Source of the DNA: a virus
Strand: one strand, 5' to 3'
Length of the DNA stretch: 57,480 nucleotides
IMG/VR virus record: IMGVR_UViG_3300046534_000186
Location: 1 to 57,480 of that record
A program made the position numbers and the translations under genes. Below the pieces are notes generated by a model. The model was not told the origin of the DNA and did no database searches. It saw only the letters and a program-made list of their open reading frames with translations. Positions 21,719 through 30,534 of this stretch are shown here, one piece after another (position 1 is the first letter of the stretch; every line of letters starts with the position of its first letter).

Positions 21719-22624
21719 ATGTCTTTAGAAGACTTGGGGTTAATTGACTACGAGATAGTTGATAAGACCCTACACATAGATGGCGATATAGTCATCTACC
21801 AACCTTGTTGCGTATTTAACGAAGACGATGACCAGTCTCGTAGAATGATTGCTAAGTATGTAAACAAGAAAATCGACGACTTGATGACTGCTGCTGGGTG
21901 CAACTCCTACATTATGTTTGTTACTACTAACTTTAACTTCCGTAACCATTTAGTTGACGACTACAAAGCAAACAGAAGTGATAAAGATAAGCCTGTTAAT
22001 CTGGCATGGGCAAAGCAGTGGGGTGTTAAGAACTTAAACACTCACTATGTAAAGTGGCTAGAGGCTGATGATTTGCTTGGTATTTACCAAACAGAAGAGA
22101 CAGTTCTATGGAGTCTTGACAAAGACCTCAGACAAGTCAAGGGCTACCATTTAGATGATGCTACACAGAAAATTGTTAGTATCTCTGATAATGGGTCTCT
22201 TAAAAAGGAAGTTATATACAAGCCAGATGGAAGAATTAAGAAAACTAAGTATCATTTCACAGGCACAATTGGCCTATACTTCCAAATGCTATCTGGAGAC
22301 TCAACCGACTGGATTGTAGGTTGTGGTAAGAGAAACCCAAGGCCAGAAGGTAAGACTGTAAGAGCAGGAATAGGACAAGGCAAAGCCTACGACATCTTAA
22401 TGAAAGCTGGCAGCATAGAAGCAGGTCTGTTGGCAGTAGCTGACGAATATTGTAAATTACATAAGGGCAACTGGCAGAAAGAGTTAGAAACTCAAGCCAA
22501 CCTACTATTTATGGTTCGAGAAATCGATGGCAATATTATTAAAAGATGGACATTCGACAAGCGTGACGAGTATATGAACATTGTCACAGGAGAAATTACT
22601 GATGGCAATAGTAAGACTACTTAA
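21719..22624 (+). CDS. 5'-3' exonuclease, T7 gp6/FEN-type (301 aa)
   Basis: Removes RNA primers and resects DNA. The ATG at 21719 follows TTGGAGAAGTTT. Metal-binding residues lie in HIDGDIVIY (about 19-27), RNHLVDDYKANR, KWLEADDLLGIY and SLDKDLRQV; the helix-hairpin-helix-like region GIGQGKAYDIL lies near 230, after QMLSGDSTDWIVG. The length matches T7 gp6 (300). It overlaps the endonuclease gene. Confidence 0.88.
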   Translation: MSLEDLGLIDYEIVDKTLHIDGDIVIYQPCCVFNEDDDQSRRMIAKYVNKKIDDLMTAAGCNSYIMFVTTNFNFRNHLVDDYKANRSDKDKPVNLAWAKQWGVKNLNTHYVKWLEADDLLGIYQTEETVLWSLDKDLRQVKGYHLDDATQKIVSISDNGSLKKEVIYKPDGRIKKTKYHFTGTIGLYFQMLSGDSTDWIVGCGKRNPRPEGKTVRAGIGQGKAYDILMKAGSIEAGLLAVADEYCKLHKGNWQKELETQANLLFMVREIDGNIIKRWTFDKRDEYMNIVTGEITDGNSKTT

Positions 22625-22979
22625 AACTGCGGATGACATAAGTACCTATAGGAAAAGCAAGTCAGCACAGCAAAAGTTTAAGTGTCCAATTTGCAATGGC
22701 CCACTACAAACAGGTATAGCGTCAGCTCTAGACCACTCTCACAAGAATGGGAATTGCAGGTCAGTACTTTGTAGGTCTTGTAACGTAGGTGAAGGAAAAG
22801 TTTTAGCAGGGATGTTGTTTAGAACTACCAAGGCTAACTTAGCCTATAGAGATCCCGTAAAATGGCTAAGGAACTTAGCAAACTATATTGAGTATCATGA
22901 GTTAAACCCTAGCGGAGTAATTCACCCGACATTTGATATAAAAACTGGTAAGCAAAAGCCAGTCAAGCGGAGGAAGTAA
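22602..22979 (+). CDS. Recombination endonuclease VII-like HNH nuclease (125 aa)
   Basis: Resolves branched DNA before packaging. The chosen ATG has ACAGGAGAAATTACT before it. Zinc site CPIC ... CRSC and the HNH core LDHSHKNGNCRSVLCRSCN are complete (about residues 24-56), as in T4 gp49 and T7-group endonuclease VII proteins. The C-terminal part is basic and ends KPVKRRK. Gene order exonuclease-endonuclease is common in T7-like replication modules. Confidence 0.85.
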   Translation: MAIVRLLKTADDISTYRKSKSAQQKFKCPICNGPLQTGIASALDHSHKNGNCRSVLCRSCNVGEGKVLAGMLFRTTKANLAYRDPVKWLRNLANYIEYHELNPSGVIHPTFDIKTGKQKPVKRRK

Positions 22980-23750
22980 ATGAATAGTGACATCATAATA
23001 ATAGCTGATACCCAGGTAGATAGCACATCTCCTACAGATCACTTAAAAGCCTTGTCACACTATATCTGGAAGCACAAACCCAAGCATATTATACACATAG
23101 GAGATCATTGGGATTTCCCTAGCCTTAGTCACTTTGCCTCTAAGTTAGAAAGAGAAAACAGTCGGCTATCTGATGATATGTCTGGAGGTAAGGAAGCTTT
23201 CAAACTAATCATGGAGGAAACAGTTAGACACAACAAGGCTGATAAGAAAAAGGTAATATATGTACCAACCTTAAACTTTACAATGGGGAACCATGAGTAC
23301 AGGTTAAATAGGTACATTGATGAAAATCCTATACTTGAGGGATGCTTTGATATAGAAGGGTTTATAAAATCTGAGGGGTGGGATGTACATCCTTATCTTG
23401 TGCCTTTTTGGATAGAAGGAATATGCTTTATGCACTTCATGCCTAATGCGGCATCTGGTAAGGCAGTAGGAGGAGGTATCGAGAATAAACTTAATAAGTT
23501 TCCTCATAGCTTTGTCCACGGTCATCAACAACAATACCAGTTTGGACGCAGGCAGAACTTAGAAGGAAGGCCACACTTTGGAATATGTGCAGGCTCTTTT
23601 TATATGCATGACGAGGAATACAGAGGGGCTTGCAACACTGAGATACGTGGGTTTGTACACTTAAAGTCTTTTGAAAATAGATATGGGTTTGCTGACCACG
23701 ATGCTGAGTTTGTATCGCTTGAGCGTTTACTAATAGATTACGGGAAGTAA
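22980..23750 (+). CDS. Calcineurin-like metallophosphoesterase (256 aa)
   Basis: Two-metal phosphoesterase fold: IADTQVD (DxQ in place of DxH, near residue 9), HIGDHWD (GDxxD, near 40), MGNHEYR (GNH, near 101), an isolated His in MHFMPN and VHGHQQQ (GHxH-like, near 180). The first motif has Gln where His is usual, which is seen in related phage proteins. Substrate is unknown; nucleic acid or cyclic/linear nucleotides are possible. It sits between endonuclease VII and the ligase, suggesting a DNA-end or nucleotide role. Confidence 0.8.
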   Translation: MNSDIIIIADTQVDSTSPTDHLKALSHYIWKHKPKHIIHIGDHWDFPSLSHFASKLERENSRLSDDMSGGKEAFKLIMEETVRHNKADKKKVIYVPTLNFTMGNHEYRLNRYIDENPILEGCFDIEGFIKSEGWDVHPYLVPFWIEGICFMHFMPNAASGKAVGGGIENKLNKFPHSFVHGHQQQYQFGRRQNLEGRPHFGICAGSFYMHDEEYRGACNTEIRGFVHLKSFENRYGFADHDAEFVSLERLLIDYGK

Positions 23751-23752
23751 GA

Positions 23753-23953
23753 ATGATCTTAACAGAACAACAAGTTCTGTCCGATGCGGCAGAGTTGATA
23801 ACCGATTTGGTTACTTCTCTGGACGCGGAGGGTCTGAGCTACGAAGAAAAATCAGAAGCATTGGAAGACGCTAGACGTATATTTGAAAGGACAGAGCGAG
23901 TTCTAAGAATAATGCTTGAACCAGCATCAATAGAAGGTAAACCAATTCATTAG
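23753..23953 (+). CDS. Small hypothetical helical protein (66 aa)
   Basis: The start lies two bases after the previous stop with GGGAAGTAAG as ribosome site. It is acidic and entirely helical by composition (TEQQVLSDAAELITDL, YEEKSEALEDARRIFER). No family recognised. Confidence 0.55.
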   Translation: MILTEQQVLSDAAELITDLVTSLDAEGLSYEEKSEALEDARRIFERTERVLRIMLEPASIEGKPIH

Positions 23954-23962
23954 GAGAAACTA

Positions 23963-24154
23963 ATGTACGCGCTATATAAGGTGAGATCAGATTGGCACAA
24001 GTTCTACGAAGTGTTGTTTGTATCAGAATACACTCATAGGCTTATTGTCAGATCAAGGTTATACAAAGAGAATTTGTTAACTGAAGATGAACTTGAAGAT
24101 TTGGATAACGACTGTGAAGATTTTCTAGTTATATTAAAGGTAGAGTTATTATGA
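23963..24154 (+). CDS. Small hypothetical protein (63 aa)
   Basis: The ATG follows TAGGAGAAACTA. It begins with a beta-like aromatic stretch (MYALYKVRSDWHKFYEVLF) and ends with an acidic helix (EDELEDLDNDCEDF). It overlaps the ligase start by four bases. No family recognised. Confidence 0.55.
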   Translation: MYALYKVRSDWHKFYEVLFVSEYTHRLIVRSRLYKENLLTEDELEDLDNDCEDFLVILKVELL

Positions 24155-25113
24155 ACATATTTCAATTTTTAGGATTACCCAAGGATTATCGTAAGGAAAA
24201 TAAAGTCACACAGCTAGTCAAGCACTGGGACGAGGTAATAGATAAACACAAAGAAGGAAAAAAGTTTGTTACACAAATTAAACGTGATGGAGTATGCTCA
24301 TTAACAGTAGTTAAAGGCTCTAAGATTGCTATATTCTCTAGGACAGGTAAGCAATTTACTAACACAAGTGACTTGATAGAGAAAGTAGATGAACTACGAC
24401 TTCCAGATGGTGTGTATATGGGTGAAATATGGCTACCTAAGGAAGTGTGTTCACTTGAAAAGCTATCTGGTATGGTTAATCCTAACAGGGTAAACTTTCT
24501 TGATATAGATGGAGTGCTACTAACTTCACGACTAAAGTTAAGCTTCTTTGATCTACTTAGCATTGAGTCTTTTATAAGAGGCTCTAACTACTATAAGTTT
24601 AAGGCTCGGCACAGTTCTTTGTCCTATTCAGTAAGACTTAACCCTTCAATAGATGTTCTAGGTGCTACGATAGCAGAAAATGAAGAAGTAATAAATTCTT
24701 ACTTTAAATCTGCTACTGATGTCGGGGAAGAAGGTATAGTAATTAGAGATCCTGACGCAAGTTGGGAAGCTGGTCACAAGGGCTGGAGAGTCATGAAGAT
24801 GGTTCGTGGAATTGATTACGATCTCAAGTGCATTGGTTGGGAAGAAGGTACTGGAAAGTATGCTGGTAAGGTGGCTAACCTGATCTTTGAATGGAAAGAT
24901 GGTAAGACTGTAAAGGCTATGCTTGGTAAAGGATGGACTCATAATATGGCTGAGCAAATGTTCCGTGATATCATAGTTGGATCTACTGAGGATGAGAGCT
25001 ATCCTCTGGGTAATATCTTCCAAGTGTATGCGCTAGAAGAGAGCAGCAAAGGTAAGCTTCGCCTCCCTAAAGTAGGTGAGCGAAGGTTTGATAAAGGAGA
25101 GCCAGATGTTTAA
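24151..25113 (+). CDS. ATP-dependent DNA ligase (320 aa)
   Basis: Seals nicks during replication. Adenylation motif K-x-D-G is in QIKRDGVCSL with nucleophile Lys44; motif III-like region GVYMGEIWLP; motif IV EGIVIRD and motif V WRVMKM are present (about 191-215), followed by an OB-fold part ending in ERRFDKGEPDV. The length is near T7 gp1.3 (359), with a minimal two-domain layout. The end overlaps the next small gene. Confidence 0.9.
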   Translation: MNIFQFLGLPKDYRKENKVTQLVKHWDEVIDKHKEGKKFVTQIKRDGVCSLTVVKGSKIAIFSRTGKQFTNTSDLIEKVDELRLPDGVYMGEIWLPKEVCSLEKLSGMVNPNRVNFLDIDGVLLTSRLKLSFFDLLSIESFIRGSNYYKFKARHSSLSYSVRLNPSIDVLGATIAENEEVINSYFKSATDVGEEGIVIRDPDASWEAGHKGWRVMKMVRGIDYDLKCIGWEEGTGKYAGKVANLIFEWKDGKTVKAMLGKGWTHNMAEQMFRDIIVGSTEDESYPLGNIFQVYALEESSKGKLRLPKVGERRFDKGEPDV

Positions 25114-25369
25114 AGTAGAAGAAGCATTAGCAAAGTTGACTAATCGCTTTTACGATGTTGACATGTCAATAACCTTTGACATAGAGTCTAGCAGCATAGT
25201 TACTCTTTTTAGGGGAAAAGACAAAGCAACTGGGTTAAGTATGATATCTAGAAGACTTACACACACTACTGACGCTTATAAGCTAAGCATGGATATGGAG
25301 AAAGCAGCAAGAGATATGCTGGATATAGAGTCCCCAATAAAAGTAGACAAGGGCTTAGTGTATGTTTAA
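25106..25369 (+). CDS. Small hypothetical protein (87 aa)
   Basis: The ATG at 25106 has AAGGAGAGCCAG before it and lies inside the end of the ligase gene. The product has a helix, then a beta-rich centre (VDMSITFDIESSSIVTLF) and a helical end. It overlaps the next frame by eight bases. No family recognised. Confidence 0.55.
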   Translation: MFKVEEALAKLTNRFYDVDMSITFDIESSSIVTLFRGKDKATGLSMISRRLTHTTDAYKLSMDMEKAARDMLDIESPIKVDKGLVYV

Positions 25370-25556
25370 TAACATGATAAGGGCATTTGCAATCAATGCT
25401 AGGATAAAGGGTATGGAGACATGCAACCAAGAAAGGGTGTTAAATGGAAGCTCTATTGCTTACGAAAGTGAACATTTCTTTCAAGCGGAAGACGAACTTG
25501 TAGGATTGGCAGAGGCGGAAGAGAACAAAGATAATAGACTTAGACCTTATTACTAA
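25362..25556 (+). CDS. Small hypothetical protein (64 aa)
   Basis: It begins MFNNMIRAFAINARIKG and ends in an acidic helix with RPYY. The start overlaps the previous gene; the stop is followed by TAAGGAGGCAGT, the ribosome site of the RNA polymerase gene. No family recognised. Confidence 0.5.
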   Translation: MFNNMIRAFAINARIKGMETCNQERVLNGSSIAYESEHFFQAEDELVGLAEAEENKDNRLRPYY

Positions 25557-25575
25557 ACTAAACTAAGGAGGCAGT

Positions 25576-27417
25576 ATGATTCAACTTGATGGCGGCGTTA
25601 TATTGCCTGATGGAAAAGGTAAAGGGTTTGCCAAACCTGATGGGATTAGTCCTAACAAGTGGCAAACCATGAAACCTGAGATGTGGGAGAGGGCGTACTT
25701 ACATTGCCTGTATTCTCTACCAATACATTTCGACCTACCACTACACTCAGTAGTACCTCGGCTAGCCAAGAAAATGCTAGAAGCATCAGACCCTTTCAAT
25801 GTAGCCTTAAGGTTTATGGGAGAGATGGAGATAGCTGGCTATGTAGAGTTTGAGAGAGGTATGGATGAGAGAATAGTCCAACCAACTAAAAAGTTTCTAA
25901 GTCTGGATCTAGATTGTGAAAGAGCGCCTACCTCGGCCATAACCTTTCCTAAGATGATCGGGGAAGGAATACCTAGGTCGCCAATTAGAGGTGGGGTAAG
26001 GAGTGCTAAGAATGATGAGGTTGCTGACATAACTTCAGAGATTGCTAGCCAAGAGTTTGAAGTAAACCAGCACATGCTCGACCTAACAACTGAGTTCCCT
26101 CCTCAGTTTGATAAAACTTCTTCAGCTTATATGTATAAGAGAGCTATGAAGTCTTCTAAAACCTTAGGAAGCAGGAGGTTTAGATTTCCTTATTTCCTAG
26201 ATAGTAGATCAAGGACTTACACTGATACTACTTGCGGAATAACTCCTCAGGGAGCTGACCATGAGAAGGCTTTGGTAATACCTACCTACGCTGAGAAGCT
26301 TACACCTTCAGGATTGATAGCACTAATAGAAGCTGCTAATGGCTACTCCGAACTAGACTTTACTCAAGAAGACATGTGTAGGCATATCAATGATCCCAAA
26401 GGCTACCACCATGAATGGTCTAAGTCTGATAAGCCATACTCGTACCTTGCATGTGCAGCCCTCGTATACAGACACTCAAAAGATCCTAATGAGCCATTGC
26501 CAGCATTCAAACCTTTAGATGGTCGATGCTCAGGGCTACAACATTGGTCTGCTGTAGTTCGCTCAAACGCGATTACACGCCATCTGGGGATGCATATAGA
26601 TGAGGCTGACTTGGACATCTATGAGAAGGTTGCGGCTGACTGGAGAGAAACGCTTGAACCTGAGTGGCAGTATTTGGCTACTAGAAAAGCGGCCAAGATT
26701 CCTGTTATGACATGGGGATATAATGCTACTATGATGACTTCGATGGAGCATATAGGAAAACTATATGGGGCAAAGTCTAAATGGGATGATAATATCCAAG
26801 CGTATGTCACTGATGGTAAGGGACTAGAGAGGGGTGTCACGAGCAAGTTCGGGGCTCAGATATACAGACAGTTGCAAGATACTTTAGGCCCACTGCAAGG
26901 CGCTGTGAGCTGGGTGAGTGATTGTGCAGTACTAATATCTAAGATAGGTAATGTAGAAATACGATGGCCTACTCCTGATGGTTTTACCTGTATGCAACGT
27001 AAGGTCAAAGGAGAGACTAAAGATCTTGCTTGCACTCTATCAGATGACAGCAGGTTTCAATTAGACATACTAGACTTCTCCAAAGATACTCCCAACACTG
27101 GTAAGCACAGGTCAGCAATAGCACCTAACATAATCCATTCGCTAGACGCTACACATCTAAGGATGGTGGCTAGAAGGTTGAAGGAGTTAGGTTTGCCTAT
27201 GATATTTATACATGACTCATTCGCTACACATTGTAATCATGAACAAGCATTGTATGATATTATTGTTGATACCTTTATAGAACTGTACAGCATGGATTAC
27301 TTGCAAGACCTTAAGAAGTATTGGGAAGAACTATATGGGGTCGAGTTGGATGATCCTCCAGAGCTGGGCGAATGGAAGCCCGAATCTATAAGAGGTCTTA
27401 AGCGATTCTTTCTATGA
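25576..27417 (+). CDS. T7-like single-subunit RNA polymerase B (613 aa)
   Basis: Phage transcription enzyme. Motifs in order: T/DxxGR as DSRSRTY (Asp209, Arg213); A as LDGRCSGLQHW (catalytic Asp315); B as R370-KAA-K374-IPV-M378-TWG-Y382-N383; C as HDSF (Asp547). APNIIHSLDATHL precedes motif C as in T7. It is about 270 residues shorter than T7 RNAP, mostly before the T/DxxGR motif, so much of the N-terminal promoter-binding domain is missing. The usual Gly after the motif B tyrosine is Asn. It lies at the end of the replication block, followed by a terminator, and probably drives late genes (inference). Confidence 0.92.
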   Translation: MIQLDGGVILPDGKGKGFAKPDGISPNKWQTMKPEMWERAYLHCLYSLPIHFDLPLHSVVPRLAKKMLEASDPFNVALRFMGEMEIAGYVEFERGMDERIVQPTKKFLSLDLDCERAPTSAITFPKMIGEGIPRSPIRGGVRSAKNDEVADITSEIASQEFEVNQHMLDLTTEFPPQFDKTSSAYMYKRAMKSSKTLGSRRFRFPYFLDSRSRTYTDTTCGITPQGADHEKALVIPTYAEKLTPSGLIALIEAANGYSELDFTQEDMCRHINDPKGYHHEWSKSDKPYSYLACAALVYRHSKDPNEPLPAFKPLDGRCSGLQHWSAVVRSNAITRHLGMHIDEADLDIYEKVAADWRETLEPEWQYLATRKAAKIPVMTWGYNATMMTSMEHIGKLYGAKSKWDDNIQAYVTDGKGLERGVTSKFGAQIYRQLQDTLGPLQGAVSWVSDCAVLISKIGNVEIRWPTPDGFTCMQRKVKGETKDLACTLSDDSRFQLDILDFSKDTPNTGKHRSAIAPNIIHSLDATHLRMVARRLKELGLPMIFIHDSFATHCNHEQALYDIIVDTFIELYSMDYLQDLKKYWEELYGVELDDPPELGEWKPESIRGLKRFFL

Positions 27418-27440
27418 TATAAAAATACCCGCTAATGGTA

Positions 27441-27499
27441 AGGCTCTTTCTACTCCCGTTACTACCCCGCCTGATTAGGGAGAGGGAGTGGTAGAGCCT
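27441..27499 (+). terminator. Long-stem terminator after RNA polymerase B
   Basis: AGGCTCT...CTACTCCC pairs with GGGAGTGG-TAGAGCCT across 27441-27499, with a loop of about 27 bases and a TATTTAT tail. It separates the replication block from the packaging genes. Confidence 0.75.
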
Positions 27500-27520
27500 A
27501 TTTATAACTAGGAGAACCTA

Positions 27521-27982
27521 ATGAATGATGTATTAGAAATATCAAATGAATTCGAGCTTATAGCTCATGCTATGGTTCAAACTCGTGGTGATCTTTCTAA
27601 GGCATCTAGGTTTGACAGTGTAGATTATAATGCTATGAGCTTAAGGGCTGTAGTAAAGAACAACCCTGAGATACGTGGACGTTATCATGAGTTACTTGCC
27701 GAAGAGATGCAAGAGAAAGGTCTACATATAGCAGAAAGAATACTAAATATGGCTACTCTACAAGAGCAAGCTATGGGTGGTAAGATTATGGTTACTAATG
27801 AAGCTGGTGAACAGGAAGAGATGGACATACCAGCAGATATTAAAACAGTAATAGAGTTATCAAAAGAGATATCTAGGCTCATAGCAGAGGGTAGAGGACA
27901 GCCGATGTCTGCCAAATCCACTATAGTATTAGCAAGCAAGGAAGACGCAAAAGATTTACTGGAGTCTTTCTTAAACTCATGA
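27521..27982 (+). CDS. terS: Terminase small subunit (153 aa)
   Basis: Called mainly from position: it precedes and overlaps the large terminase gene by four bases. The sequence is helical and acidic, with a helix-turn-helix-like N-terminal half (LIAHAMVQTRGDLSKASR, then MSLRAVVKNNPEIRGRY) that would recognise DNA and a C-terminal helical region for oligomerisation. The ATG follows TAGGAGAACCTA. Confidence 0.75.
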   Translation: MNDVLEISNEFELIAHAMVQTRGDLSKASRFDSVDYNAMSLRAVVKNNPEIRGRYHELLAEEMQEKGLHIAERILNMATLQEQAMGGKIMVTNEAGEQEEMDIPADIKTVIELSKEISRLIAEGRGQPMSAKSTIVLASKEDAKDLLESFLNS

Positions 27983-29571
27983 GTAACATCAGTAAGATGA
28001 GTGACTATGAAGTTAATGCACTTAGAGATTACCTAAGTGGAGACTTTGAAGCTTTTAGTAAGTTCTGTTTTAAAATAATGACAGGACAGAAACTAATACA
28101 CGTAGATTACTACGTTGTACTTTTTGAAGCTATCCAGCAATTGATAGATCAAGAAACTACAAGAATGATTATTAACATACCACCCAGAGCTGGCAAGACA
28201 CTTTTAATAAGTATCTTCTTGCCGCTCTTTGCTTGGGTGAGAAACCCCTCAGGACAAACCATCCTGACTGGTTTTAACTCAGACGTACTAGCGGAATGCT
28301 CAGGTTACATAAGAACAATAATGAGTGATGATGATTTCCGCAAAGTCTTTCCAGATGTTGTAATTGATAACAATAAGAAATCTGTTGAGAGACTTGGTAC
28401 AATGAGTGCAGGAGTGCTTCACGCTATACCTACTACTGGTAAAATGACTGGTAAAGGGTGTGGAGCACTTGTGGAAGGGTTTGCGGGTATTATGGCTATT
28501 GATGATGTTATTAAGCCTGATGATGCTAACTCTCCAACTGAAAGGGATAAGATCAATAACCGTTTTAGTAACACACTGTTATCTAGGTTAGCTACAGAAA
28601 CTACGCCACTGGCTATTATAATGCAAAGATTGCATAACAATGACCTATGCGGATTTCTTATGAGGGGTGGAAGCTCTGATACTTATAAATGGCTTAACAT
28701 ACCTGGCATAGTCACTAAGGAGACAGGTAGTAAAGAATGGTATGACAAACAGGTAAAGGACTATGGGTACACTAATGTAGAACCTATGTTGTACTCACTA
28801 CCTGAGTCAGAGACTAGGGAGTATGTAGAGCGAGAGTTTGAAGGTAAGATGCAGAGTGTATCAAGCTTTTGGAGCATTCGTAAAACAGTAGACACTTTAC
28901 TAGGATTGTGTGAGAAAGATTCATACACCTTCTATTCTCAATACATGGGAAGACCTGTTGGCAAAGGCAAATCTCCAATGAGTTCTGAGTATATAAGAAC
29001 CTATGAAGATATAGATGAATTCCGTATTCGCTACACTTTCATGACTGCTGACACAGCATCAACAAAACAATCATACTCTGACCCGACTGTAGCTTGTCTA
29101 TGGGGCATGACTAGGTGTAGTAAGTTAGTACTAATGGATGTAGTTATAGATAAGTGGGAGACTCCTGAGTTAGTAATAGCAATGCGTAAGTTCTGGGTTG
29201 ACCATAATGTGTTTAATCCAAACAGACCAACATGGAAGCCAAGAGGCTTCTACATGGAAGATAAGTCAAGTGGCTTATTTTTAAACCAACAGTTCTTAAA
29301 AGATGGTACTGTCAGAGTTAAGCCTGTGCCTAGAGATGGTACTCCTAATAATGACAAGTTCTCTCGGTTCTTAAACTCAGTTCCTTACTTTAAAGCAGGA
29401 AGAATTGTGCTACCTAAGAATCATGAACATACACCTTACATGACTAGAGAACTTCTAGGCCAATCAGAATTAGGGTCATCCACTGGACATGACGATGTAG
29501 CTGACAATGTAGCTGATGCGGTAGTAGTAGCATTTTCTCACGGCTCTATGCCCTATGAAGACTGGTCTTAA
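27979..29571 (+). CDS. terL: Terminase large subunit (530 aa)
   Basis: Packaging ATPase and nuclease. Walker A is PPRAGKT (residues 68-74), Walker B MAIDDVI with Asp175-Asp176, followed by the coupling region. The C-terminal RNase H-like nuclease shows FMTADTAS (first Asp near 353) and a late GHDDVADNVADA. The length fits the family. It is the first gene of the virion block. Confidence 0.93.
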   Translation: MSNISKMSDYEVNALRDYLSGDFEAFSKFCFKIMTGQKLIHVDYYVVLFEAIQQLIDQETTRMIINIPPRAGKTLLISIFLPLFAWVRNPSGQTILTGFNSDVLAECSGYIRTIMSDDDFRKVFPDVVIDNNKKSVERLGTMSAGVLHAIPTTGKMTGKGCGALVEGFAGIMAIDDVIKPDDANSPTERDKINNRFSNTLLSRLATETTPLAIIMQRLHNNDLCGFLMRGGSSDTYKWLNIPGIVTKETGSKEWYDKQVKDYGYTNVEPMLYSLPESETREYVEREFEGKMQSVSSFWSIRKTVDTLLGLCEKDSYTFYSQYMGRPVGKGKSPMSSEYIRTYEDIDEFRIRYTFMTADTASTKQSYSDPTVACLWGMTRCSKLVLMDVVIDKWETPELVIAMRKFWVDHNVFNPNRPTWKPRGFYMEDKSSGLFLNQQFLKDGTVRVKPVPRDGTPNNDKFSRFLNSVPYFKAGRIVLPKNHEHTPYMTRELLGQSELGSSTGHDDVADNVADAVVVAFSHGSMPYEDWS

Positions 29572-29586
29572 TTCGGGAGATATATA

Positions 29587-29766
29587 ATGAGTTTGAAAAC
29601 TCGGTTAGATGGTCGGTCAGAAGGTAATGATCGATTTGAAATAATAGATGAAGAGGGTAATGTTCTAGCTGAAATTAAGTTACTTAACCCTTTTGGTGTA
29701 ACACTAGACATATCTACTGGGGATGGATTATGCATCAAAAAGCCTAGTGGATGGAGTTCTAAGTAG
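29587..29766 (+). CDS. Small conserved phage protein (59 aa)
   Basis: Short and easily missed. ATG after GGGAGATATATA. It starts MSLKTRLDGRSEGNDRFEI and ends KPSGWSSK, with an all-beta look (VLAEIKLLNP, VTLDISTGDGL, IKKP). From memory, proteins of this pattern sit next to terminase genes in other marine phages; the role is unknown. Its stop overlaps the next start (TAGTG). Confidence 0.65.
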   Translation: MSLKTRLDGRSEGNDRFEIIDEEGNVLAEIKLLNPFGVTLDISTGDGLCIKKPSGWSSK

Positions 29767-30311
29767 TGGCACAAGAAGTTTTTAACTTAGGTACTTTAGA
29801 TGCTGTAACAAATACTATTATTCCAGGGTCAGGAGATAACGCTCCTACACTTGGAGCAAAGCTTAATGCAAACTTTGATGAGTTGTATGGAATATCTTTT
29901 TCAGTAGCCTTATCAATAGGCTCTTTAGATTTAGAGTCAGGTACTAATTCAAGTAGTATAGCTAACTTAAATAGTTCAGTATCTTCTTTGGAAGTGGCTG
30001 TAAGTACTAACGCTACTAACTTAGGTAGCTTAACCACTTTAGTAGAACTACTAGAGGTAAGCTCTAGCACTAACGCTACTAACTTAGGTAGTTTAACTAC
30101 TTTAGTAGGATCATTAGGAATAGACTCTAGCACTAACACTACTAACTTAAGTAATTTAACTACTTCAGTAGGTGCTATAGGCGAAGAAGTTAGTGAAAAC
30201 TCTACTAGTATATTAAGTCTTGCCTCCTCAGTAAGTATTATAAATACAGCCGCACGACTAATTCAAACCCAAGCAACTATGGGTAAGATAATAAAAAGAG
30301 GATATACATAA
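29766..30311 (+). CDS. Fibre-like coiled-coil repeat protein (181 aa)
   Basis: GTG start in the TAGTG overlap. The N-terminal 40 residues (GDNAPTLGAKLNANFDELYG) match the conserved N-terminal pattern of many phage fibre or appendage proteins. Residues about 65-140 contain three 21-residue repeats (TNATNLGSLTTLV-type; DNA period 63 bases at 30006, 30069 and 30132), a multiple of the heptad, so a trimeric coiled coil is likely. It probably forms a head or neck appendage given its place between terminase and portal. Confidence 0.6.
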   Translation: MAQEVFNLGTLDAVTNTIIPGSGDNAPTLGAKLNANFDELYGISFSVALSIGSLDLESGTNSSSIANLNSSVSSLEVAVSTNATNLGSLTTLVELLEVSSSTNATNLGSLTTLVGSLGIDSSTNTTNLSNLTTSVGAIGEEVSENSTSILSLASSVSIINTAARLIQTQATMGKIIKRGYT

Positions 30312-30533
30312 ATGACAGCAGTTTTAGAGGGTGCAGTTAATGATCTAACTACGCAAACCACAAACTTAATTGAGGTGTGTTCTACTATAAAAAATGACGT
30401 TGCAGCAGACATAGCTAGTGCTGTTGTTGCGTCTGAAAATGCAGCGCTAATACCTCTGGCAAATTCAGTCACCAATTCAATTACAATTGGGACTATACTT
30501 ATTAACGTACTAAGCACTATGGTAGATAACTAA
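30312..30533 (+). CDS. Small Thr/Ala-rich protein of the fibre cassette (73 aa)
   Basis: The start is directly after the previous stop. It is composed of Thr, Ala, Val, Ile and Asn with a polar N terminus and a hydrophobic end (ITIGTILINVLSTMV). The composition is like the coiled-coil protein upstream, so probably a partner or a split-off piece of the same fibre. No independent family evidence. Confidence 0.5.
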   Translation: MTAVLEGAVNDLTTQTTNLIEVCSTIKNDVAADIASAVVASENAALIPLANSVTNSITIGTILINVLSTMVDN

Positions 30534-30534
30534 T

